Source of the DNA: Nymphaea colorata
Taxonomy: Eukaryota > Streptophyta > Magnoliopsida > Nymphaeales > Nymphaeaceae
Reading direction: 5' to 3'
Assembly (NCBI RefSeq): GCF_008831285.2
Contig: NC_045151.1
Coordinates: forward strand, 7,455,682-7,519,681
DNA: 64,000 nucleotides
The position numbers were made by a program, and so were the translations under genes. Under the pieces are notes generated by a model. The model was not told where the DNA came from. It made no database searches and saw only the letters and a program-made list of their open reading frames with translations. Position 1 is the first letter of the stretch. Every line of letters starts with the position of its first letter. Below are positions 11,591 to 23,500 of the stretch, piece by piece.

Positions 11591-14500
11591 TACTAATTTA
11601 TATGTATATATTATATATGTATTACCAGTTTATGTATAACATATGCTATATATCAACGTTTCAAAACTTGCCAAGTCAACCCGCTGACTTGGCTCGGCTC
11701 GCCCGCCCTACCAGGTCAACCTAGTAGGAGGACTCGTTTATAGGGGTGGCCATTGGGCTGGGCCGGGCCGGGCCGGCCCGGTAAGACCTTGCCCGGGTCG
11801 GCCCGTTGGGCCCGGCCCGGTAAGACCTTGCCCGGGTCGGCCCGTTGGGCCCGGCCCGGTAAGACCTTGCCCGGGTCGGCCCGTTGGGCCCGACCCAATT
11901 ATTGACGGGCCGGGTACTGGGCCTGGTCCACCATAAACGAGACCCAGCCCAGCCCGTTTTGTTAACTGGTGGGCCGGGTCGGGCCGGGTCGGTTGGTCCA
12001 AAAATCAAATAAGAAAAAAGAAAAAAAACTTACAATTTCGACAAAATCTAACATTCGAGAGAAGAATCAATGGCAAATTGGCAATGCCGATAACAAATAA
12101 CATAAACTATAAGCACAAGCAATAGATTGGAGGTGCTACCGCTACTGCTCTCAGAGGCAGAGCACCCATAATACATCTTATGAAGCACACTCGTAGGGGA
12201 GAATTCCAACCTTGGGGAGCTCGACACCGAGGCACTGACGTTGTTGGTGTTAGCGTTTGAGTGGTTGTTCATGAGATTAAGACCATCGGGCATGGAGATG
12301 GAGAGGTGTGTGCTTGAGTCTGAGATGGTGTTGGCAATGGAGGCGGTGGCAGAGGTGGTGGATTTGGACGGGCCGGGCGGTGTCTGCCTTTCCACAGGCT
12401 TTCTTGAACGGTTCTTACCTCTGTGCATGTGCTTCTCACAGTACTTGTGATCTGGAACCACTTCCTTTGAGCACCTCCATTTCTTCCCATCCGTCGTCCT
12501 GCACCGCCCTGGCTCTGGCTCCATGCTGCTTCGGAAATCGAGGCACAAGCCGCCGCTTGACACTGCAGAAGATGGACAAAAATAAATATATATATAAGCA
12601 GAAGTTTCCACGAGATTGACGGTAAATCGGTCTACCATTTGAATCTCATCTCCTAATGCAGAAAATTTCAGGAACAGAATAGATCACAAGATCAAATGAA
12701 TGCTGGGACCTGAACCTGATTCATACAGACCCATCTTCTAATCCACTAGGAAGCTTTTTAAAGAAGTTTCTAATTTTACCAAATCCTCATCCCAATAAAT
12801 GACATTGTTTAGAAAAACTTCTCTATATTAGTCTAAACTCTAACGATCTCACGGTTCATTATCATGAAATGGGTGCTAACCCAATTAAGCAAAGAAAATG
12901 CTAATCATTGTCCAGAAGAAGAAGCAGAAGCATATTGGAAAAAGATTTGGGTTTTCTTCACCAATGAATCAGAGAGAGAGAGAGTTACAACTAGAGGGAG
13001 AGGGAGAGAGGGAGAGAGAGAGTTACAAGCAGAGGGAGAGAAGGAACTCATAGGCGAGCTGACGACGCTCTTCTCTGAGAACAGTGAGCAGCGTCCACCG
13101 TCGCCCTTCACATAACAAAAGGGCGACGGTGGACCATGGGTGGAGCGGCGAAAGGGCGACGGTGGCGCCGTCGTGGTGGCGGACTGGCTGGTAGCCGGTG
13201 GCATGCGGTCGCTGTCTCTCCCTGTCTCTGCCTCCCTCGAATCCTTGATGCCTCCCTCCGCCTTCGATGGAAAGAAACGAAAATGTGATTAACGAAAAGG
13301 GGAGGGCGCTGCGCGCAGGAAAGGAGACGCCCGACCTAACAGGCTGTCGGGCCGGGCCGGGCTCACTCAAGTTGAGCCCGATAACATGATTTTTTGACCC
13401 GGACCCGGCCCATACCGGGCCGGCCCAGCGGCGGCCTGGCCCGACGCCCAAGCTTACTCGTTTAGTCAAAGACATTGCAGAACAAAGTCACACGGGTGCG
13501 TCATTTTTGGAGCCGTACCCTCGTCGACGCGACGCGGGTGAGGGTGCGACCCGGATTCACACCCAGAATCAGTCAATGTGAGTCGGGTGCGGTCAACTGC
13601 ACCCGACTATTTTCGATGCGGGCCCGACTCGCGTCAAACGCAAGTCCGGTGCAGTCAACCCAAACCATGGACATTTTGGTCCATTTTTTTAAAAATTTTT
13701 ATATATGTAAAAATCAATTTAGGGCACGATATCGTGCCCTCCCACTGCTCTCTCTTCGTCCGCTGCTCCTTCTCCTCCACCGGCGGCAACTGCTCTCTCC
13801 GTCCGTTGCTCTCTCTCCTCCCGCTGCTCTCTCTCTCTAAAATCAAGTGACACTCTGTTTTTGTGTTTCCTATGTGCGTAGATGGCTTTTGAGAGAGAGA
13901 GAGAGAGGGTCGGAGATTGTTTCTTGCGTAGATGGCTTTTTGTGTTTCCTGTTATCTCTCTCTCTTTCTCTCGAGTCCTCAGCAAATAATGTTTATTTTT
14001 AAATAAGTTAAATTTTGTTGAGCTATGTTTGATTCATATTCTAATTAAGCATCAGATAAGATGTTTTGTATTGTAAAACTAGTCATTTAGTTGTGAACTT
14101 TTATATGCAATTTAGATTCTTTTGTTAACAATACCTGAAAGTTAAAAAAAACCCGACACTGTGGTAGGATTCAACTTCAATTCAGACGAATCAATATCAT
14201 ACATTACTTGCCCGACACATAAGTTCCGCATCAATTCTGATATTACTTGATAGAGTCAAATATCAACTCCGGATCCGATCAGATCTTACTTATTGAAGCC
14301 AGATATCTAGGTTCACATAATAATTAATTATCTTATCAGATATTTGTTTGGATATGATATAATATATATTATATATAATGTTTACAATTTTTTGTCATAT
14401 ATATATATAATATTATAATAATAAATTAATAATAATAATAATAAATAAATAAATACCCTCGCCGCACCGTGCACTTAAATTTTTTGAGATGTGCCGCACC

Positions 14501-17500
14501 AACACCTGCACCCGCACCCGCACCCCTCACCTATGTGACATAGTTGCAAAACTCAAAGCCGATTCGGTTGACTTGGCAGAGTCGAGTCAAAGAAGACTCA
14601 AATGAGTTCTGCTGATACAGGCATGTTATTATAAACCCCAAAGCATTGGGGTTGTCATTGTGAAATTGAAGGAGGGTTTAAAAAACCCCAAACCCTCCTT
14701 CACTATTTCTGGCGATGTCACCATTGGGAATAAGGATTCCGACGATTGCATCAGCATCAACAAAAACTCCGGCGGCGAAGGTATGTAACCCTATTCCACT
14801 CCTTTTTCTTTCTATTGTTTCGAATCTTTGATTCTCTTTTTTCCGTTTCCCACTTTCCGGTGATCGTCGATTTTTCCCTCTTTCGTGCATCTCTCAATGC
14901 TTTCTTCCATGACCTTTCTTCCTCTTTCTTTTTACTCTCTCCCTCTCTCTCTCTGTCTCTCTCACGCTCTCTCCTTGTGCTGTGTACCTCTGTTTCTTTC
15001 CAACAGTTTTTTTTTTGTCCTTTTCTGTAGCCCCCTGTTTTATCATGACACTCCTATTGTTTCAGTCTTTCAGAGAAGTGCAGTCGTTTCATATGACATT
15101 AGCAGTTTACCATAGAGCTCATGTTACTATGTCTATGTGCCAAATACTTATGCTTCTCATAGATGCGATTTTTCTGAATTTTTTTCTTTGGCATCAGCAA
15201 TTTCTTTCCTCCTGTAGTTGTATTTGTCTTGATCCCTTTCTACTTTTTTATGAATGTTTTCGACTCTCTTTTTCCTATCAACAACTTATTGTAACCAAGA
15301 ACCACAGAACCTCACTATCTCTCAGCATCAAAATAAGGCGAAATAATTTGGTTCTGGTGATCCGATATGAAATGTTTCCTATAGAACATTGAGATTGTAT
15401 TAATTTTTATTTCTCATTTCGTGTTTCCTTATGGGGTGTTGAATCTGTTTGGTGTTCTAGTGCTTGACATATGTTGTTCCAGATGGGCAGTGGTGTATGC
15501 ATACTCTCATTTTGACATGCTAGCTTTGTGTTTTACTCAATAAATGCCTTTCTCAATTGCAGTGAATTTTTAGCAACAGTAGTTCGATCGATGCTGTAAT
15601 TGTGCCTTTTTTTTTTGGTTATTACATAGTAAATATAACTTAGTTGTGACTTCACTTGATGTTAGTTTGTCTTGTTTTTGAGTCATATAAGTGAAATTAA
15701 GTCATTTTACAACTTTTTTATATTTTAAAAGACAAGTTATATACTATTTTTTCTTAATAAAAAGTTAACATAACCTGGTACGAGTCACCTAGTTGACCCG
15801 CCGAGTCACGAGTCGAGGACGGCCAAGTCGAGTCCCAAGTCGCTGGGTTGTAAAGCATTGCTGTATATTTTTCCAATTATAAGTTTAATACTGGATATAT
15901 AACTATTTGTTTCATGCCTACTTATGTTATGAGTAAGATTGTAAAACATGAAATCAGCCACATTGTGTATATTACAAGGAAGAAAATCAAATGCTACAGA
16001 TTTTGGAATCTAGAATTTGATACACACACACTCACACACACCCTCACCACACCAACACCATGTTTTTCTGAAATTTGCTGCACCCCGCATCCCTCACCCA
16101 TGTGACGTAGGGGCCCACCTTAAATCCATGGTTTTGACAAACTGATGATTTCCAAACCATGGATTTAAGATCTCGCCATCATCCCTCGAATCCGTGGATC
16201 TATTGTCAAGAGGACAGGGTCTGAATTAGGATCCATGGATTAAAGATGCAGGGGTAATCCATTCAGCCTTCAAGCAAGGAATCTATAATCCCTTTTGGAA
16301 ACCTTTGATCTGAGATCCCAGTATCTTAGATTCAAGGATCTGAAATCACCTCTCATCTCAGACCAGAGGCACTCAAATTGCCCTTTAGAGTCTCTTACCT
16401 ACATATATATATGTAGTGATATAAGCAATCAGCCAATCACACTGAGGTCACGGACCAACTTGTGGACTCAAAACCTGTTCTAACTCTGCAATTTTTCAGC
16501 AATGGCCAATAGTTCATGATTATCAGTTGCTTTCTGTACAAGTTGTCAATTGTCATCCTACTTAATTTTGTTTGTCTTAATGATCAGGTGGAACACAAGG
16601 GTAGCATTCTGTTTGTAGCTGAAAGCTTAAGTTTGAATGCCATGATTCTATACTATGTTGCTTAATGTGGTTGTCTTCTGCAGGTCGACCATCCTGTGTC
16701 TCTCTTGAATTTCACGATGAGATGATTGAAGGGAAACGCTTAACTTTCATAGCTGCTTACAGTGGAGGGTGCGCTTTGCCCTTTTGCATACTATTTGATT
16801 TTTTTGTGATTCATATATGAGTAACCTATCTGACATGCCATTTTCTCTCATTGCAGTGAGAAAGGAGATTGCATTCATGAGTGGTTTCGCTTGAAAGATG
16901 ATGGTTCAAAGGAGAAGCTGGGGTGTGATGGTACACATGCTTTTGAATTTCAAAGCAAATTCATGTACTAATTTGTTGTGATTGTACTGACTGTTTTCTT
17001 TAATTTGTCAGAGTTCCATGATTTGACTTACGAGGATGTAGGTGGCTACATTGAGCTTGTGTTTATCCCAATACGCAAAGATGGAATGCAAGGGAAGCCC
17101 AAGACCATAGTCTCAACCCTAATTTGTCCTGGTATGTGCTGCCTGTTAAATTAAGGTAACTCATATAAAGAGGTATTCTTACATTTTGTGAAACAGGCGT
17201 TTCATGAAAATAAAAGAAAAAGGAAAAGGAAAAAGACACTTCCACATTTTCTGAGCAGCCAATGTTATGATCCTTTGGCTATCCCTGTGTTTGAGAAACT
17301 CAAAATTTTGCTTGTGGAGTGACAAAACCAGAAGTAAAGCTTTGAGGATCTTTATAACATTCGCCAGGAGAAAGAAAAGTACGAAAAGTTGTGTCACAAA
17401 ACTGCATTTCCTTTTGAAAAAGAATTGTGTAATCTGGCACTTTAGCCTTTTCCTGGCCTTTGCGCTGCTGAACCTTATATGAGCTCTAACATTGTTAATG

Positions 17501-20500
17501 TCTGAACCTGTTAAAGAAAGATATGATTGGTTAATCAGGCTGAATCACAAGATCTAAGTAGTGGATGGACTTGTATCTGATATGGAACTACATAATATCC
17601 AGCCTCTGACCCAAGAACTGACAATCTATAAATTTACTATACAAGAACTATACCTAAAACTAAATATTATACTATCTAGTCTTTTGCTATCTTCACTTCA
17701 CTTCAGTTGGTCCTGCCTAAATGAGATTTGACTGGACTTGTACAGTGTCCCTGGACCATGCATGATGCTTCAAATCAGAACTTGTCCAGGCCCTGGCTGG
17801 ATCTGTCTGGGCTTTGACCTGCTCAAGGTTCCATCTATAGGGTTCATCAAACTTCCCTTGTCATTTCATCTGTTGTTGGCTGGATGCTTCCTGGAGATGA
17901 TATAGAAAACATTCATAATTTCAAAATAGTGCAGTCATATTGTTCGAAGGAACATGGCAATATTCCAAAGTTTTGCTTAGTTCTTTTCCTTTTATTTTTT
18001 TGGAGTATTTTCTGCCTTGTTTAACTTCATTAGGTTTGATAATTCTTGTTGTTTATATCAGCGGAACCTGTTGGCTTGGAGCTTATTATTCCAGAATGTT
18101 TTGAGGATAAGGAAGTGGTTCCTGTGAAATCATATTTTGGAGGGAAGGAAGGTCATGGAGAGTATACATGGTATAAATCTTCTAGGAGACTTCAGGAAAC
18201 AGATATAATGGGCACGCCAAGAGCTAATGCAGATGTTCATATTGTTGGAAACAAATTGTAAGAAGCTATCATTGTCTTGTCTGGAAGATATTTTAATATT
18301 TACTTTTTTTCTTCCTTATTTTTTTCCTTTTTATATTTTGATTTGGTTGATAATGTATTTCAAAACAGGACGTATGTTCCAAGACTTAATGATGTAGGAG
18401 CTTATCTAGCACTACACTGGGTTCCTGCCCGTGTTGATGGAAGGCTTGGAAAGCCGATTGTGGCTGTCAGCAAAACTCCGGTTTCACCAGGTGAATAATT
18501 TTCATTTTGTTTTGCCTATCAATGAAAGCCTAGTTCCTAGTTCTGTTTTGCCTTGTTAAATTTGAATGTTCCACTCTCATCCTTGATTTTAACAAGAAGC
18601 ACCCTTTACAGCCCTTCCTGTGGTTTCCGATGTTCATGTTAAAGAAGTGTCAACGGGTGTATATTTGGGATGTGGGAAATATTATGGTGGATTTGAGGGT
18701 CCCAGTTTGTTTAGTTGGTATAAAGAAACAACCGAAGGAACCATGTTTCTCATCACTGATGCTAACTCCATGACATATGAAGCTACAGATGCTGACTACA
18801 ATTGCCGTTTGTTGTTTGGGTAAGTAACTTGATTTATGAAACATACTATTATTTGTTACAATCACAATAGGTGAATCATCTATGATGGTATGGTGTAGTA
18901 CCAGTTTGCTTTTTGCTGATCCCGTTTTTGAAACTCTCTTTGAGGATAAAAGTCACAAATTTGTAGCAATAGCATCTTTTCTTGCTTTCCTGGTTTGAGT
19001 AACATGTGGTAAAGTTTAATGTTGTCAACTTGAATAGTGATCATCTGACAAATGCAATCTGCAGTTACACCCCTGTTCGTTCAGACTCAGTCATGGGTGA
19101 ACTATTACTTTCTGAGCCAAGTAATGTGGTTTTTCCAGGTAAATGTGGTTTTTATCTCAGAAATGATTGATTAAACACATATGGGCATGTTGAATCTTGA
19201 TTTTGATTATTTTGGGGTATGCATAAACTCATGGTCTTCCCCTCTCCAAGGGTCCAGACTTGCTTTTATACTTGGATAGCTTTATAATGGCAGTAAGTCG
19301 ACAAATTTCAATGTGTTGGTTATTTATCTCTTTTTTAGTGCCGTAGAAGTTGCAATTTTTGCGTGACCATATTTTGTAATTATAGCTCATGTTTTTTTTT
19401 CTTTTTCATTTGTCGGAGTTTCATATGTTGCTTTAACCTCAACATGCCTATGGTTCTCTTAAATCCATGTACCAGCAGAATTTTTTTTACTCTTAAATGG
19501 TCTTATGGACTGCCTCTATTAGTAGTTTGTTGTCTACTTTTGGTGATAACTATATCTATGTATCTCATCTTGACTAATTGTTGTAATTGGATCATGTGTT
19601 TCATTCCAGAGTTAATAAAATTGCAGAAGCTTGTTCTCACTGGGAAAGCCATCGAAGGAGAAGTTCTTACAGCTGTAGAGGTGATCTCTGAAAGTGATGC
19701 ACAACAACTTGTATGGAACAAATACAAGAAAGAGGTTACTTATCAATGGTATGATATTTTTTGTTGTGTTCTCAGCTATGTTTCGGAGGTTATTCAAACA
19801 CATAGCTCAAAATACTGAGAACATGGCACTAATACAGGTCTTTTGTGTCTGAAGTGGATGGTCTGCTTTCCTATGAGACATTGCCTCTACAATGTTCTTC
19901 ATATAAGTTGCGTTTAGAGGATATAGGTCGGTGTTTAAGGTGTGAATGCATTGTGATTGATGTCTTTGGCAGATCCAGTGAACCACTACATGCTATATCT
20001 GATCCCATTGTAGCAGGTACCTTCTTTGTATGTTAGATTGTCTATATATCTTGCAAAGTTCAATCATTCTGGGTGGTTACATGATGCTTTATCTGGTTAT
20101 GGTTCTAATGAATTTTCTTGCATGTTGGAAGCCCTTTTTTTTGGGAGGTGTATATTCCTTTGTAATTTAGCCATCATTCTTGTGCTCTACTGATACAGTG
20201 GGGAAGAGGACTACTCCTCTAACCCACATTCAACATCTAAATTAAACTAGGAAATTCGAATGGAACGTGAAACTGAACGGAAATAAGCGTAAGAAGGACA
20301 AACTCGAAGAAGATTAGGGTTTCATTGAACTCAAGACTGATTACAAATGAGGCTCTAAACATCTTGATATAGCCTAGAAACAGATCCCTGGATCTGGATC
20401 CAAAACCTTGTAACAATAAAATAAAAACATAAAATTCTAGAACGGAATCCAAGTAACATAAAATAACAAATAAAACCCAAATTGAAGCTGAATCATTTTT

Positions 20501-23500
20501 TTTCATGCTCTGCTCCTGCATCATCTACTCACGATAAGTTTTTGTAGTAAGTAATGAGAGTCCGCAGCCTACTTATCAAGTCCTGAATATTGCACAAGCA
20601 TTCACTATATCTTTTGAATTGTTCAGCATTTCTTTGCTTAGTTTTGAGAGGATGCTGCTCACTTGACATTTTGAATCCACTATACTGAACATAGGCTTCA
20701 TCATTATTTCATTGCTTTCTATAGGTTCACTGTTTAAAAGAAAGGTTATTTCCAATTTGAGTTAGGAAATATCTAACTCCTTCCTTTTCTCAATGTACAT
20801 GATAAGTGTTTGCAGTAAAATTTTGAGGAGGATGTTTTTCACACTTGCTCTTCTGTGGAGTCTTTGTTCGACGTCTTCCAATCATACAAATTAACTTTTC
20901 CATGTCTGACAGGAGTTCCTAAAATAGATAAGCTAGAGATTGAGGGCAGAGGCTACCACACGAACTTATATGCAGTTCGTGGAGTTTACAGTGGAGGTAG
21001 GGAAGGAAACAGCAGAATTCAGTGGCTAAGGTCCATGGTTGGTAGTCCCGATCTTATTTCCATCCAAGGTTTGTTAAACTTCTTAGAGATTCATATCTGA
21101 CTTTCTCTTGTCAGATACTCGCATTCGAGTTGTTTCGTGTGTGAGGTGCATTAGATTAGAATGTTTGTGATATTTTCAGTTTGTAGCAAGAATCTGCATC
21201 TGTATTAATTTCTTTCCTTGCTAAGTTTTCAGGGAATTAGGCCCTTAATTGAGTCCATTCCTTCTTTTGGCAGCAAAGGTTTTGTATAATAAATTGTTCT
21301 TTAATCAGAGTGCAAACTGTTTTTACTTATTTGCTTTAAGAATATGCTTGCTTTTCAGTTTTGATAAAACATTGCATCTTATGTCAGGATTCAATGGTAG
21401 AATTAGTAAACTTTGCTATGTTCTTACAGACATTAACTTGGGGAATGACAACCTTATTTCATGGGTGCTTGCTTAGTTGTTAAGACAACCTTATTTCATG
21501 GGTCCTTGCTTAGTTGCCAACCCTTGATATTGTGCTAGGCCAGCCAACCTGATCGGTCGGCCTCAAGCAGCCGACTGTCCCGTCTTGAAATTAGGCCCTT
21601 CCGGCTTCCAGCCTATCTATTTGTTCTACTTGATCTTTCAGTCATACCTTTTCCAAGGGTTGACCGTGGCATGACTTGGAGAGAGAGAGATTGAGAGAAA
21701 TCAATTTCAAAAACAATAAAAAAATTAATACTAGCCATTGCCAACTATCATAAGCTTATCATGATGAGTCTGTGTAATAAATGCTTGAGGTGACATTTAT
21801 CTGCACAATCTTTTCTGAAAAGTTAGGAATATAAAGGACATAACAACTACATAGGAATAAATGCTATAGATGAGATTCTATTATGGATGGATTGTCTGGG
21901 AACCTCTTCCTTTTTTCTTTAAGGAATCTTGCCCCAGCTACATGGAAGCTTACAACGCTTATATATATTTTTTATTTCATTACTTGACGTGTGAAAATAA
22001 TTTTCTGAGTAGTTTGGGTTTGCATTTTCCCATTGTTGGTTATTTGCCTCTGGTCAACTTGTTGTGGCTTATGAACTATGATCATTACAATATTGTTGCT
22101 CGGTTGATGGTTATGCAGGTGAGGTTGGTCGAATGTATGAGGCCAATGTGGATGATGTAGGTTATAGGCTGGTTGCCTTATATACCCCGTTAAGAGAGGA
22201 TGGAGTTGAAGGGCAGTCAGTGTCAGCATCAACTGAGCCAATTGCTGTTGGTAAGCTGTTGTTTTGGCAGGATTAACAGCTTGCTAGTGGAATCTAATAG
22301 TTCACATGCTGCAGAACTTTGATAGTTATGTGGCTGGGTTGGTTGCTTGATCGTGTAGTCCATTCATTGCTGATGTGCATCAATTAGTGTATAGTTTATA
22401 TAATCTGCTTGTAAATGATTGCTCTGACCGATGATAAGTTTGGTATAGTAACTCTCTGAAAGTGTATCTGGTTTTCTTTAGCATTCAAAATTGGATTGTT
22501 CTAAAGTTGTTTACATAGATATTGGTGTATAACAAATATAGGAAGAATATTAAAAGAAAATATAATTGCACTGTTTTCTCTACTTAGGATAGTGAAAATT
22601 TGGCTGTGACTATATGCTTCCTAGCAGCACTTCTCGAGAGCTAACTACAAATGTTGGCTGTTTTCCAGATCAATTGAATTTTCAACCTGTTGCAGGACTG
22701 ATTTCTTTTAGTTGATTCTTTTCCTTTATACGCTCTCAGGGTAATGGCTTTAATTTCCTAGTAAAATGTTGTGGAGTAGTACTACTGTTGATTGTATACC
22801 ACTGTAGACAAAAGCAGTAGTTGGCTCCTTGCCAGCCAGGCACTGAAATGCCTAGTAAGGGCTCAGACAAAATTAAACAATTGTTCATTAAAGTCTAAAT
22901 GGCAATAAAAACTTGGTATTGTAGAAAAATAACATAATTAGAAATAATTGAAATTCCTAAAAATAATTGATGAATCACAATTCTTATGTATCGTAATGTG
23001 CTACTACATAAAGAATAAGTAAAAAACTTTGGTTCCTTCCTACCTATGCTAACTTCTAGTAACCTAGGCACTGGACTTGAACAGTTGAACCTACGTTACA
23101 CATATTACTGATAATTTTTAAGTTTTAACCATTCTTTGTATATCACTTTCCATCCACTAACTTTTCGCTTCTTCCAGAGCCTGATGTATTGAAGGAAGTC
23201 AAGGACAGATTAGAAATGGGAGCCGTAAAATTTGAGGTAGCAATTGTGTGTATCTGCAAATTTGTATTTGTTTGTGCATGTCAAATTGTGGCGTGGATCC
23301 TTTTAGGAAAAATTTGATGTCATCAGCAAGTCATTTCTGATATAGCTCTGGCTTGCTTTTCTGTTCTGGTAAACAAATTATGATAGCTTCATCCTTTTCA
23401 AGAAAAAGCGTCATTGACTCACCATAAGCCAAAATTGACGGATTGTCCCAACTTACTGTTTATTTTTTGTTTAAAAAATTCAAGTCACCTCCTAAAACTT

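Larger units (their letters stand above)
11741..13456. mobile_element. 1,716-bp hAT element carrying a GRF gene fragment
   Basis: The flanks are identical 8-mers CTCGTTTA at 11733-11740 and 13457-13464. The left end reads TAGGGGTGGCCATTGGGC and the right end, inverted, TAAGCTTGGGCGTCGGGC. Subterminal zones at both ends are packed with GGGCCGGGCC motifs. The TAGGGGTG start, GC-rich subterminal repeats and 8-bp duplication are typical of plant hAT elements. The related 59437-59911 copy reads GGAGGACTTGTTTTAGT at the insertion point, that is, without the element. The interior is a minus-strand GRF WRC exon plus flanking intron-like sequence. No transposase is present, so this is a gene-capturing (Pack-type) element. 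Confidence 0.85.
11654..15860. mobile_element. Outer hAT element containing two nested hAT insertions
   Basis: The left end reads CAACGTTTCAAAACTTGCC and the right end, inverted, CAATGCTTTACAACCCAG. The flanks are CTATATAT (11646-11653) and CTGTATAT (15861-15868), an 8-bp duplication with one mismatch. A 475-bp relative at 59437-59911 has the same ends and aligns over the left about 90 bp and over the right about 350 bp (15505-15860), which confirms the family. Two later elements (11741-13456 and 13483-14543) are nested in it. The unshared middle (about 14552-15500) carries an exon-like first exon. No transposase frame is visible, so it is non-autonomous. It lies in AIR9 intron 6. Confidence 0.75.

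Noticed and set aside
11716-12008. Minus-strand frames with 13-residue repeats
   Set aside because: They translate the 39-bp subterminal repeats of the hAT element. Repeat length divisible by three keeps frames open by chance.
12048-12638. A complete GRF gene
   Set aside because: No QLQ exon, promoter or end exon, and the fragment lies inside a bounded hAT element. Called a captured fragment instead.
13023-13475. 150-codon minus-strand frame at the end of the GRF-bearing hAT element
   Set aside because: It crosses the GC-rich subterminal repeats and the element boundary. Composition-driven; no motif.
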